A stretch of 64,000 nucleotides of DNA from Paragordius varius (lineage: Eukaryota; Nematomorpha): NCBI GenBank assembly GCA_964247055.1, contig OZ176052.1:7936001-8000000 (forward strand), in the 5' to 3' direction. Every line of letters starts with the position of its first letter. The stretch's first letter is position 1. The position numbers were made by a program, and so were the translations under genes. This document shows, piece by piece, positions 50,244 through 62,600 of this stretch. The notes beneath the pieces were generated by a model, which saw only the letters and a program-made list of their open reading frames with translations, was not told the origin of the DNA and ran no database searches.

Positions 50244-52088
50244 CTAGGTGGGAGGTTTGCGCCTAAACAAACTCACAAACTCTCGGCGAAACCCTTTGTT
50301 CATGAATGTGTAAATCAAAAAATTGGTCGGATTACTGAGTATGACAAGAAAATTACGTGTCACCATAATATAATTCCAATTATCTCGGCTCATAAAATTG
50401 GGACACATTTGAAACACAATACATATAAGGTATAGGAGCATGAGTATCATTACAGGAAGTTGTGTTATCAAAAATGCGGATATTACTATGATTAGAAGTC
50501 GTGTAGACTTTGTCAAGTTATCACATTTTTTAATTTTTTTTGTTAAACGTTTTTTAACAGTGTTTGTAATTCTTTTAATGTTTATCGGAGTTATCTCTTC
50601 ATGTGTCGAATTGTTCCTGTTTTTTGTATTATTTTGATACCTTTTATTCGACGTAAAAATACTATGACCTAAATCTGCGCCTTTTTTAAAACAACGATCT
50701 GGTTTGAATCTCGGTTGATATTTTGAAAGTGTTGATGCTGATAATTTGATGATGCTTCCTTTGACAGGCTTTTGAATGTGGTGACTGTTTGCTTTTGATT
50801 TAGGGGGGAATTGATTCTTAGTGTTAATTATTTGATAATCACATGCAATCGCGTTGATTGTGTTCACATTATCAGACGATTTATTTATCACACCATTCTT
50901 GTTATTATAATTCATATTTAGCGTTTTATTTGCACTCAAAACGTCTAAATATGATTCAGCAGAAAAAGAATTTGGTGTTAAAAAATTATCATGAATGTTG
51001 TTAGCATTTTTATCAGGATCACATGTACTTGTTGTCAGGCTTACATTAGATGGTGACGGTTCCAACGGTATAAGTAAAAAATGAGGATTTTTCGCTGTGT
51101 TTGAAGCCTCCTTACTCCTGGTTGAAAATGAGAAGGTGTTTGATTCACTCCGATTCTGACTGCGTCGTATATCGGATGCCTTAGTTTCACCCTTAACCTT
51201 TATAGCATTCAAGACTTTCAAGTTTCGGTGACCTTCTTTAAGCGCTTTAATCAAAAAATAATTACAAAGGAGCATTGTAAATGTGGGAATGACATCGACC
51301 AACAGTGTGCGAGCCATGAAACGCCCCTTCAGATAAATGACAAAATTATTTTCTAACCATTCTTGATTCACTTTAGGACATTGGGATATGGGGATAAAAT
51401 TTGTTTGATTAACATGCTTAATATATCTTGGCTGCAAATGATTAGATGAACCGTACAAGTTAGACTTATTTCTGGAAGGTAATACATCAGAGACTAATTT
51501 ATTCTCAAATAGAACTCCAGATTGAATGAATAAACTAAAGGTAAACAAGAAACAGAGAACAGTCAGGGTGGTAGATCTTGCCTCACACTTTATCCCATAT
51601 TTTTGTAAATAAAATCCAGAAAACCTTTGGACAGCCAAATAAGCTGTTGAAAACACTGTCATGGTGTGAAAAACAGTGGGTATCCAAAGCACCAAATACA
51701 TATACATATAGCATACAGTTATATTTAGTGACACTTGGTTATAAGCCCGCGCCCAAAAATAATACGTATACCATGGTAATAGGGCACCCGCTATAACTGT
51801 GGAGCAAGCTGCTAATGCAACTAAAATATATTCCGTCGATTTAAGTTTAAATAAACTTTTTCCTCTAACGAATATGGCTATGATTGTGGAATTTGCGAAT
51901 AGGGTAAAAAATAATATACATGGCCCAATACATCCGTAAAGTATGAAATCTAAAAAGAAGGCATTGAAATAACGATATCTTATGAGGTATACTGGAATGA
52001 TTATTAGTTTTGACGTATGGTATATGATAGATTTTGTCGTAACATAATGATCATCATTATCAGTTAAATTTGATACATTATTAAACAT
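50244..52088 (-). CDS. Class A peptide GPCR, sex-peptide/myoinhibitory-peptide receptor-like, intronless
   Basis: A single uninterrupted frame of 614 codons. The N-terminus has glycosylation sites (NVSNLT). Seven hydrophobic helices follow: TM1 around FILYGCIGPCILFFTLFANS, TM2 EYILVALAACSTVIAGALLPWYTYYF, TM3 starting at the conserved Cys in ITVCYMYMYL, with ECL2 partner Cys in SQCPKV. The segment after TM3 is LAVQRF, so the usual Asp/Glu-Arg-Tyr is Gln-Arg-Phe; a QRY version is typical of the sex-peptide/MIP receptor group, which also has the PWY and PTVFHT motifs seen here. TM7 has NPTNFLIY, close to NPxxY, then FMNKGFRREF. Intracellular loop 3 is about 200 residues, Ser/Asn-rich and basic at its end (KKRLTKKIKKC). 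Plasma-membrane peptide receptor; ligand inferred only by similarity. Confidence 0.85.
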   Translation of the reverse strand: MFNNVSNLTDNDDHYVTTKSIIYHTSKLIIIPVYLIRYRYFNAFFLDFILYGCIGPCILFFTLFANSTIIAIFVRGKSLFKLKSTEYILVALAACSTVIAGALLPWYTYYFWARAYNQVSLNITVCYMYMYLVLWIPTVFHTMTVFSTAYLAVQRFSGFYLQKYGIKCEARSTTLTVLCFLFTFSLFIQSGVLFENKLVSDVLPSRNKSNLYGSSNHLQPRYIKHVNQTNFIPISQCPKVNQEWLENNFVIYLKGRFMARTLLVDVIPTFTMLLCNYFLIKALKEGHRNLKVLNAIKVKGETKASDIRRSQNRSESNTFSFSTRSKEASNTAKNPHFLLIPLEPSPSNVSLTTSTCDPDKNANNIHDNFLTPNSFSAESYLDVLSANKTLNMNYNNKNGVINKSSDNVNTINAIACDYQIINTKNQFPPKSKANSHHIQKPVKGSIIKLSASTLSKYQPRFKPDRCFKKGADLGHSIFTSNKRYQNNTKNRNNSTHEEITPINIKRITNTVKKRLTKKIKKCDNLTKSTRLLIIVISAFLITQLPVMILMLLYLICIVFQMCPNFMSRDNWNYIMVTRNFLVILSNPTNFLIYTFMNKGFRREFVSLFRRKPPT

Positions 52089-52841
52089 AATTAGATAATT
52101 CGAATGTTGCGCATAAATTTATTAAGGTTAAAGCTTCAAAAATATGAATTAATATAATATTATAACTTTTAATAATCTTTCCTAAAATTTAATAATTATG
52201 AAAGTGTCTGATATATTGGGAAGAAGTAGATTACGGCATCTAATTAATGAATATTTTTATCATTTTAAATAAATTATGGAATTTAAGGAAATCGGAGGAT
52301 AGGATAGTTAATTAATGTATTTTAATTTTCAATACTAAGAATATAAGATTATAGTGTTGAGTTAAAAATAAAATTAACGTTTTTTTTCTGAAATCAATAT
52401 GAAAGGGGGGATTAATTAAATCAGAGTATTCATTATTATTTTTTCAAAAAAATTAAAAAAAATATTAGACCTAATCTTTAAGATGGATAAAAAAATCTTT
52501 GATGATAATTGTATTAAAAGAGAATTTTTATCTAGTTAATCTTTGAAACAAACGATGAGATGATTTGTCATAATTTGTCTATTTAACAAAACAAAAATCA
52601 TAACAGAATCAAATTATATTACGGGGAAATCCACCAACAAATCTTTTATCATTAGCGTCAATTTTTGTTAATGCGTGTGCAAAAGTAAAAAAAATCTTTT
52701 ATCAATAGCGAATAATTATTTTGAAATATTAATTTCTAGGGAGAGACGAACGGGAAGAAATATTTTGTAGTATGTCATGAGAGATTTTAAAAAGAAATTT
52801 TATTATAATTGAAATATGTAATCATCTTATTTTATTCCACT

Positions 52842-52844
<3 letters not shown>

Positions 52845-52881
<37 letters not shown>
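52845..52881. repeat. (TA)n microsatellite
   Basis: About 18 TA dinucleotides. Similar runs occur at 9294-9327, 29911-29936, 41348-41373, 41443-41470, 59014-59053 and 59393-59412. Confidence 0.9.
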
Positions 52882-52886
<5 letters not shown>

Positions 52887-53580
52887 GACCATTTATTATT
52901 ATTAATAATGGATGAAACGTCTCTAAAATATAATGATTGCTTTTAATAATAATAATAAAAGATAAAGATTTTTTTAGTATTGTAATTTATCTAATGTCTA
53001 CTTTGCACCAAATATGACCACTGCTGGAAAATTTTTCAGCGCATAATATGCAATATATGAGAACGAACATCTTTAAATATCTCTTCATGTAAAAAAAGGT
53101 AATCCCTCTAGCGACTAAAAATCAATTAATAAAAGAGCAATGGAAATGAGATTGTATTTAGGTTATCGCAAAGGCTATCCGGCAGTTTTGTAATTAAAAT
53201 GAAAGATTTTATCCTCATGCACATTATATATTGAAATTTTTGCAATATAACCGAAAAAGTAATTAATAAAATACCATTAACAAAAAAAATTCATAAATTA
53301 AATAAATAATATTGCTCAATCCTACATCATATGGTTCATTAGAAAACGATTATATAAAAAGATGGATTAAAGTTAACAAACGCTATATTATTGGAACATA
53401 AAAAAATGGGTTTATTTATATACAGTGGATACTCCCTGTCCAATAATGCAATAGTGGGGAAAATACACAGGTGATTATCCACACCATGATCTCCTTTTCA
53501 AAAAATATAAAATTATTATCTATTTTATTTTATGAAATATAATAATTAATGATATTTTAGAGAATTTGAAACAAAAAATA

Positions 53581-53787
53581 TTAGTAATAATTTAAAATTA
53601 TTTTTGGCTCATTTTTGAGGCCGTTATCAAAAATCACAAAAGGTGCATGAGGAACTGCATGTGTTAATTCGCTTATGGACGCCTTTTTTTTAAAAAACGT
53701 TACAGGGTGGTCTACTGTAGTCGATGGCGTCAAATGTATCATGAAAAGTACCAGCGACAATATGTAAATCAATCCATAATTAATCAT
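53581..53787 (-). CDS. Unrecognised 68-residue ORF with signal-peptide-like start
   Basis: From ATG 53787 the product begins MINYGLIYILSLVLFMIHL, a good signal or anchor sequence, followed by a His/Pro-containing segment (LTHAVPHAPFVIF). An equally long plus-strand frame overlaps it (53707-53919, CSRWRQMYHEKYQRQYVN), richer in Tyr, Gln and Cys. At most one is likely real; neither matches a family I know. The local base composition is less AT-rich than its surroundings, the only hint that something coding is here. Confidence 0.25.
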   Translation of the reverse strand: MINYGLIYILSLVLFMIHLTPSTTVDHPVTFFKKKASISELTHAVPHAPFVIFDNGLKNEPKIILNYY

Positions 53788-55923
53788 AATCTTTATATTC
53801 ACGCCATTAAAGCTTCCTGTTTACTGCGTCACGAACTTGAAAACAATGTCGACCCCTTTAATCTACTCTTATCAGGCATTCAAATCGTCTATATATATAT
53901 ATATATACTAGTTTTATAATATGCAGGTTGTTCTTAAATTAGAGCAGGATGGTCCACACGCGGCCCGCTTCGATTAAATCCATTTACCAAATTTATTCTT
54001 TTTTTCCATAGCTCGGTCATCTATATTGTTTTATGTAATACATGTAATGATTCAGCTAAATGTTGTTGAGTTTAAGTTTGTTTATCATCCACCTCGCAGT
54101 TATGTGGTCTACCAGAGCGCCTCTCTTTCATATAAAATCAACTTTTAAATTTTTGAAACCGTGGTTATGATAGCCGATAGAGTATGTTCTTCATCTGCCA
54201 GCAAACAATAATTTTCAACAACTTTTTTATGGCAATGCGGCTTACATGTCCTTTTCAGGCTCAAAATTCGACATGATTACTGAAAATTATAAGACGCTAG
54301 TTTTTGGCAAAATCAATTTTCTCGTTAATTGTACGACGAACAAAATAAGGTCTGTATCAATTTAATCGTCTGCCTATTTTTCGCTGACCTCTTCTCTTAG
54401 TTATACCGAAAACTAATGAATAAACTTATTATGTTTTTTTAGGTTTATTCAATTCCTTTCAAAATGATTCCTATCTAATACTTTAGAGTTGATTTAACGT
54501 TTTATAAATATATTAATATATGATATTTCTAGTTTTTTCATCTCATCGTTAAGGTAATCTAAACATCAATAATATTTTAGCGTCCATATAATATATATAC
54601 CATATTTTGGTTTAAAATGACATTATCATATGTTACTTTCCAAACATTTTAATTCTTATGTGTGACATTGAGAAGAAAAAATTGTTTTAGCAGTGAGACA
54701 CACTATAATTTTGATTAATTTAATTAACTTTGTGTCTTTTTAACTTAAAGTTTTTAGACAAAGTGTTGTCTCCATAAGGCTTATTATATGTAATTTATCA
54801 AACTTTAAAATACAGCAAGACCACACCACATCATTTCACAGCATGTTATGGATATGATGACAACTTAAAACTGTAATACATAACTTTTTTCCTAATTATA
54901 ATGAGTTATAAGCATTTAGATATGTCTGATTTGGTCTAGGTTCTAGAAAAAAACTAGTTTGTATTCTACTAAGCTTGCCACATTAAGGATGAAATATGAT
55001 ACTTTGTGTTATTTATATTAGATACTATACTGTAATCAGATTTTAATTGCACTGTTAAAGGTATATTAGATTAAGAAAATATATGGAATTTTCGTGTATT
55101 TTAACTTAAAGATATTGTAAATTGTTCGTAAACATAGGTTAGGTCTCTAACAAAATGATTTTGTCGGATTGATTGTTTTTATATCATATTTTACAAGAAT
55201 TGATGCTTGACAAAAATTAATTTTGAAATATGTGTATCAGGATGAAACTTTATGACTGGAGGTGAAATATATTTGGGTTATTAAATTGGGTAATATTTCG
55301 GCAAAACATTATTAAATATGTATTAGTTGCATTATTTCATTTTGAAATAACTTAACTGGTTTTTAAGTTTTAAAATTTTTTTAAATTTAGATCAAAGTCC
55401 CAATAGTGACGTCGATTATTAATTATATTTGGTATTTTATTTCATCAATATAAGTCCTCATTGTCATTAAATATTTTTAAAAAATAGTTAAAAAATTGTT
55501 ACTTGAAATTTTTCATTTCCGAAAACTATAAAACTTTTGACACAAAAAAGAGGGTTAATTTTAACAAAAAAATTTTTTTCATCAGATAGTTATAACTAGC
55601 GAATTCATTTGCCGCAAAATTTTTATTTGTTTACGACCTAGTTTTTGAAATATTGAGAGAAAATCGAAATCGGCCATAAAGTGAAAATTAAGGATAATTA
55701 AGAATAATAATGATAAAAATTGATATATTATGGTTTATTATCATTTTAGGAGATATTTTTCCATATATAAATAGCCTATAATCATATATTTAAGGTTTAT
55801 ATTAAATATCAGTTCAAAAGATGGCGTTTTTCTTTTAACACACTTAATCAAAAAAATTTTATATAACTATACTAGCGTGAATCTCGTGCTGCTACGCAGC
55901 CCGAGGAAGTCCTTCGGACTTCT

Positions 55924-55946
55924 GGGGGGGGGGGGGGGGGGGGGGG
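55924..55946. repeat. 23-G homopolymer
   Basis: An uninterrupted run of 23 guanines in DNA of about three-quarters A+T. It lies between the hairpin AAGTCCTTCGGACTTC and the first array unit. Length may be affected by sequencing error. Shorter C runs occur at 41246 and 63744. Confidence 0.9.
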
Positions 55947-57545
55947 TTCGAAGTTTGGATTTGAATAGGTCTATTTGTTTTCCTGTACCAGATCACAAAG
56001 CCAGCATTTTCCATTTTTAAAATATATAGATTACCATAAATAATGTTTTAATATCCATATATCTTTTAACATGCTATACATATGATAATCCTTACTCAGC
56101 AGCTATCATCAAAGAAACGCCTGACTAAAATTTTTGCCTTTTAACAGGGAATACGTGGAATCTTTATTGAATTTTTACGGTCTCATACCTAGGGCGAAAA
56201 ATCGATTTAAAAAATTATTTTTGTGGACTTTATTTTTTGAAAAAGGTGGCATTTCACAGGGGAGCGGGTAAAAAGAGGGCCTAAATCAAAAAAGTGGCTC
56301 GGCTATGTTCAGCGCAATCGAAAATAAGTAAACAAAAATCATATTTGAAATTGAATGGTCCAACACGTTCTCCAAAAAATTGACTTAACCCATTTTTCAC
56401 ACGGGGTGGGCCCAAACTGGGGACCTAATTCCAAAAAAGGGCGAAGCTATTGTCGGGGCATTCATTAATGATTAAATTTTTTCGATGTTTAAATTTGATT
56501 GGGTTCACTGGTTTTCCGGAAACAGATCACAAAGTTATATGAAAAATCAGTTTTTAGCGGGTAGCTCCTTACCCAGCAGCTATCATCAAAGAAACGCCTG
56601 ACTAAAATTTTTGCCTTTTAACAGGCATTACGAAAAATCCTTCTCGAATTTTTAGTCTCATACCTTGGGCAAAAAAATACAATCAAAAAAATATTTTTGT
56701 GGACTTTGTTTTTTTTGAAAAAAAATGGCATTTTACGGGGGGAGCGGGTAAAAAGAGGGCCTAAATCAAAAAAGTGACTCGACTATGTTCGGCGCAATCG
56801 AAAATAAGTAAACAAAAATCATATTTGAAATTGAATGGTCCAACACGTTCTCCAAAAAATTGACTTAACCCATTTTTCACACGGGGTGGGCCCAAACTGG
56901 GGACCTAATTCCAAAAAAGGGCGAATCTATTGTCGGGGCATTCATTAATGATTAAATTTTTTCGATGTTTAAATTTGATTGGGTTCACCGGTTTTCCGGA
57001 AACAGATCACAAAGTTATATGAAAAATCAGTTTTTAGCGGGTAGCTCCTTACCCAGCAGCTATCATCAAATAAACGGTAGACTAAAATTTTTGCCTTTTA
57101 ACAGGAAATACGTGGAAAATTTATTGAATTTTTACGGTCTCATACCTAGGGCGAAAAATCAATTTAAAAAATTATTTTTGTGGACTTTGTTTTTTGAAAA
57201 AGGTGGCATTTCACGGGGGGAGCGGGTAAAAAGAGGGCCTAAATCAAAAAAGTGGCTCGGCTATGTTCAGCGCAATCGAAAATAAGTAAACAAAAATCAT
57301 ATTTAAAATTGAATGGTCCAACACGTTCTCCGGAAAATTGTCTCAAAGACACGATTTTTGTGGACTTGTGTTTTCAAAAAAAACCCGTTTTTCATACGGG
57401 GTGGGCCCGAACAGGGGGCCTATTTCAAAAAAAGGGCGAAGCTATTGTCGGGACATTTATTAATGATTATATTTTTTCGATATTTGGATTTGATTGGGTC
57501 TACCGGTTTTCCTGTACCAGATCACAAAGCCAGCATTTTCCATAT
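55947..57545. repeat. Tandem array of about 480-bp units, three-plus copies
   Basis: GGTTTTCCGGAAACAGATCAC at 56511 recurs at 56991 (period 480), and related forms GTTTTCCTGTACCAGATCAC occur at 55977 and 57507 as outer edges. Each unit contains AGCAGCTATCATCAAA, TTTTTGCCTTTTAACAGG, AAAGAGGGCCTAAATC and GGTCCAACACGTTCTCC. Units 1 to 3 differ by small indels, so no common reading frame is kept. Confidence 0.8.
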
Positions 57546-59015
57546 TTATAAATATATAGATTAAAATAATTTTTTTAAATTATTTACAAGCAACATTCAT
57601 ATTTTTTCAGAAAAAAACTTAAATATCAAAGTAAAACTAAATTATATTGTTTTTTGTTTTTTCATTTTTTCTCATCTGGTTTATGACGGTATAAAAAATT
57701 TACTGTTAAATTTGGAATTTCACATGAGCGGGAATTATAAATTATATAAATTAATACATAATAAAATTTACAAGTATTGAAAAATCAACCAAAAATTCAT
57801 ACATATCCCAATAAAAATATTAATTTGTGTTAAAACAAACTTGTTACAGGGATTTGTAAGGATTGTTAGTTGATATTCCACGACTTTTAAATCCTATTTT
57901 GTATAAAACTAAGATTCCAAAATACAGTATAAATATTTTATAGACTAACCAGATGACGAAAAAATGAAAAAATAAAAAACAATATTTTTTAGTTTTATTG
58001 AAATACTTAATAAAACATGATTGCTAAGATTTTAATAGTTAGTATGGCTAGTAATAATAAGAAAAAACTATTTTAATATAGTTTCATTAAAAAATTTTGT
58101 CTTTCAAATGTGTTAAAATAACTATGCCATCTTTTGAACTGAGATTTTATACAAACCCTAACTATATGATAGGCTATTTATATATTAAAAATATCTCCTA
58201 AAATGTTAAAAACCATAATACCTTAACTTTTAACATTATTTTGAATTATCCTTTATTATTCTTAATTTTCACTTTTTGGCCGATTTCGATTTTCCCTCAA
58301 TATTTCAAAATCTAGGTCGCAAACAAATAAAAATTTTTACGGAAAATGAATACGCTGGTCATAAGCTATATCATGAAAAAACAATTATTTTGTTGAAAAA
58401 AATTTTGCACACAGTACAATCAAAATGTAAATTTTATCTGGCACAAGCACCATAACTAATTTTATTTTACTTCAATGTTTTTGATCTAATAAAAAAATTT
58501 AAATTCTTCATTTAACAGTATCTTTAACTTTATATGTGATAAATATATTCTGAAAACTGTTGTTATGTGACAAGGGTTATGAAAAAATAATACCGTTCAG
58601 AACGACTTTAATGAAACATAATACCTTATTACTAATAGATATAAATGTTTTCTCATTAAGTTCTTTACTAGAAATGCAAATAGGAGAGGGCTTAAGTTAC
58701 TAATGATTGAAAATTAATTTTAATCCAAATTTTCCTACGAATGCTAAAATAATTTCTATAATAATATATAAAATTATTTTATTTTGTCTCTGCATGTCAA
58801 TCTCTTGGCTTAAATTTTTATACATTCATAATCTAAATACCCAATATAAATTAAAAACCGAATTAGTAATCTATAAGCCATTTTACTTCTTTATTCGGAA
58901 AAGGAAGGAGCCAAAAATGCAGAATTTTTTTTGAGAAAATATATTACTAAAATATTTTCAATCAAATCGATTAAGTGTAATAACAATTTTAAAATGCTCT
59001 CTCTCTATACATATA

Positions 59016-59053
<38 letters not shown>

Positions 59054-59640
59054 ACATAGGGATATAAGTTTTTTTGTTAAACACGAAGAAAATGGTAAAA
59101 GGATATAATAATGGCTAAAAAATGCCTACAATGTTTAGCTTAGGGCAAATTTCTCATTTGCATGTCTATGTTAATATAAGAATAAAAAATATAGGCTAAT
59201 ACTTTTTTTAAAATTTTTCATGATGTTTTACACCGGTACAATAGTTATAAGTATTCGATTTTAAAAAGTTTATTATCTGGCAAATTTATTATTTTTAATA
59301 TAATTGATATATTGTCCGACTTTGAGAATCAAAAATTCTTTTTAATTTTTATAATAAAATGGATAAAAATCATCCCATATTCTTAAAAAGGTATATATAT
59401 ATATATATATATTATTTTAAAGATTGTTATATTTGGGAGTATATTTATTAATTTTTAATTATCTGCAAATAAATTTCCTAGATATTGAAGCTATAATCAA
59501 AGTTTACCATAATTCAACCCAAAATCGTTAATATAAAAAACAGTATACAAATTTGTGGATAAAATATATTACTACGTGTTTATTTTGATACACAAAGTTA
59601 AATTAATCTGATTAAAAAGTTTGTGCTTTAAAATATATAG

Positions 59641-62600
59641 ATGTTTAACTATTGGGCGAAAATTATTTTGTTTTTGTTTTTCAAAATTTATAGTTTTATA
59701 TGGCTTGGGATCGTATTAATTTTTTCCGGAGTCCAAACACAAAGAAGCTTTGTCACTAACCCAAATAATAACAATAATGATAACGATTTAAGCAATGATT
59801 ACAATTATGGACTTCCCACAAAACATGAATTGATTGAAGGACTTAAACTGGCAACTCAGATTTACTTAAATTTTTTGGATTATTTTTCGTCTCTTGTCTA
59901 TGACAAAAGTAGTTATTGTAAAAATAGTTTATTTATAATAACTTGGAAAAATTATCTAAAAACACATATAAAACAAAATTAATTGTATCACGAATCATTT
60001 TATTGTTTTAATTTCTAGGTATTCCTCAATTAACTATAAGTGAATTTACGTATCCCAGCACGACATTCGTGCAATTTGGAGAAGCAGCTATTGAGCACTT
60101 TTTTGCAACAGATGTCTTGAAGAAAATCATAATGTATGTATAATATAAATATATATTTAAAATTAAATTTGTGATGATTGATTAAGTCAAGATTCAACAA
60201 ACATTTTTTTAAGTTACAAGGACACAAAAAAACACGGCTTCCTTGTCATAACCGCAAATTCCTCGTCTTTAAGTAGGAAACTTTTTAGGTCCTAAGAGAA
60301 TTAGATTGGTACATCACCGCTAATCGTTATGAATCAAAACACAATAGAATATAACTTTTTTGAAGAAAATAATTTTTTAGGTGGTTTTTCTATTATAAAA
60401 AACAAAAAATAATTTTCCTATGTTAAAAAGGGTATGAATTGATGAATAATTTGTTTTGATAACAATATATTTTTGTATTTCAATGATAATTGCATCTGAC
60501 CATGATGAATGCATTCATATAATCGGTAAAAAATGTCTGAAAGTAAGCATACAAGCCAGGAAGAGTTATTATTTCGAAATTTCCCATTTACTACAATTTA
60601 AATTGTAAAAAAATATTGTTTCAATCGAATTCAGAGAAGCATTTATTTTTCGATCCGCAACTTTGATTTAGGGACCAATTTGCATAATATTAGCACTTAT
60701 ACATTATTCAACATAATTTTTCCATTCAAAAACATTTGTTCAACTGGAATGATAAAAAATATATGTAAATATATTCCCAAAATGATATTGTTCCAGAATA
60801 AATTTGACTATTATGATATGAGATAAGGGTTAATTAGTTTAAACCACGTATTCGATTGCATGGTTATACTTACGGTGATATAGCAATTAAAAAAATCAAT
60901 AAATACTCATTAATCTTAGACGCAAAACAAAGGGAAACATTGGGAAAGAACAGATTGGCCAATACCTTTTAACGCTAAATTTTACGTCGCCGAACGGACC
61001 TCAATGCTTGCTAGCTAAAGAACTTAAAATCCATGCTTGTGATAAGAATGTTCGAGAAATTGATGGGTTTTGCAACAATCTTAAACACAGGCATTGGGGT
61101 ATGGCTACTATACCGCATAAGCGTCTCTTATACCCCGATTATGGAGACGGTAATATAATTTTCATTATTTTTGTATACATGGTAATATGGCTATATATAT
61201 TAAAAAAATTTAAATGTTTGAGGTATATATTAGCCTATATACAGAGGCTTAGCTGGAGGGGGCAAAGGAGGGCTGATGCACCGGCCGCCATAGTTGAAGG
61301 GGCGCCGGATTTTAAAAAATTTTCATATAAAAATAACCCATTTATGAGTGGTCATGACCACGGTTTGAATTTGATTAATTTTTAAATGCAAGGGGTCGCA
61401 TGAAGGGGTAGGGGGCGCCATCACAAATTCATGCACCTGCGCCAGAAATGCAAGCGAAGCCATTTTAAAGAACAAAAACCAATAATATTGCTCTGTTTAC
61501 TGTAATATACCATTTACAGTTCAAATTCACCCTTAAACAATTCAAATTCACCATAAAATAAATTATGTCTTTTTTAAGATTAAAAATTACCGATATTTTT
61601 TTATATTTTTCAAAAAATGAAATTACGTTTAAAATTAATATAATACTGAAAAAATAATAAACTATGTCGTAAAAGTATATTTCATATTAATGATGAGTTA
61701 CATTAGCCCGAAAGCACATTATTTTTAGGGTGAATTTGAATTGTTCGAGGGTGAAGTTTGTTCGAGGGTAAAAAATTGTTCAAAAGACAATTTGAATTGT
61801 AAATGATATATATAACTGTTAATTTTCTTATTTTTCTAAATAAAATATCTTCAAAATGTACCATATCATTCATTATCTTTTAGACGAGGTTTGAAATAAA
61901 AATATGTAAATTTTGTTGAACCACATTCTTGATTTGTATGTAATGAATGTTAGACATTAGTTTAATGAAATTTTTAATTTATGACACAAATTTCGAAGAA
62001 ACAGAATTAGCCATAAAAAATATATACTTAGAAAATCAAAACCATCAAACTAAAATTTTAAAAATTATATCTGTTTTTGTTCATGCATGATAAAATTTAA
62101 GACTTTAAAACAAAATTTAGAGATTACATTTTTGGAAAACATACTGCGTGTAATTTCGAGAAATTTTCTTTGTCGCTTTTTGTTAAACATACTATTCTAT
62201 TAAATTATATGATATGTGAGGTCATTTTTATAAAGTTTAATACCTATTATATTTAAAGTTTTAAGAGGCTCAATATCGTGAAATAAATACAGAAATTAAA
62301 TATAAAATGGTTTAATTAGGAATTAATTGATGGATTGAATCGGGATAGATTAGTATATAAGATATACTGAAAAAAAAACAGGATTATATATCTAAATTGA
62401 AACCCGTTTTCCTCAAAAATAATTTGTCAATCAACAATTTAATACTCTAATTCACAAACAGTAGGTTTTTTAATCTAAATTAAAAATTCCATAAGTACGT
62501 AAAAAAACTTTTGACTAATACAGCTTTGTAAAATCTATACGGAGCATTCAAGATTTGAATTACACAAATTTAGGGCTAAATTCGCCAAGATTAGCGCAAA

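Larger units (their letters stand above)
55540..58410. mobile_element. 2.9-kb element with 330-bp inverted arms around a tandem array
   Basis: The arms 55540-55873 and 58076-58410 are inverted copies, shown by GAAAATCGAAATCGGCC, AAGTGAAAATTAAG, TTTTATTTGTTTGCGACCTAG-like and TCAGTTCAAAAGATGGC in both. Between them lie a GC-richer head (CTAGCGTGAATCTCGTGCTG, then a short hairpin AAGTCCTTCGGACTTC), a run of 23 G and a tandem array. No transposase was seen. It could be one composite element or an inverted duplication that later gained the array. Confidence 0.6.
52089..59640. other. Long region without a firm gene
   Basis: It separates the GPCR start from the peroxidase start. Contents: (TA)n at 52845, the doubtful ORF at 53581-53787, a hAT-like edge near 53947 (CAGGATGGTCCACACGCGGCCC), and the inverted-repeat element at 55540-58410. 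The rest, 54000-55500 and 58420-59640, is AT-rich with no visible structure beyond short repeats. Confidence 0.5.

Noticed and set aside
56965-57564. Three overlapping ORFs
   Set aside because: They run through the tandem array and are not kept between its units.
60480-60545. Extra peroxidase exon (SDHDECIHIIGKKCLK)
   Set aside because: Donor-like end but no AG acceptor ahead of it; the exon pair around it already agrees in phase.
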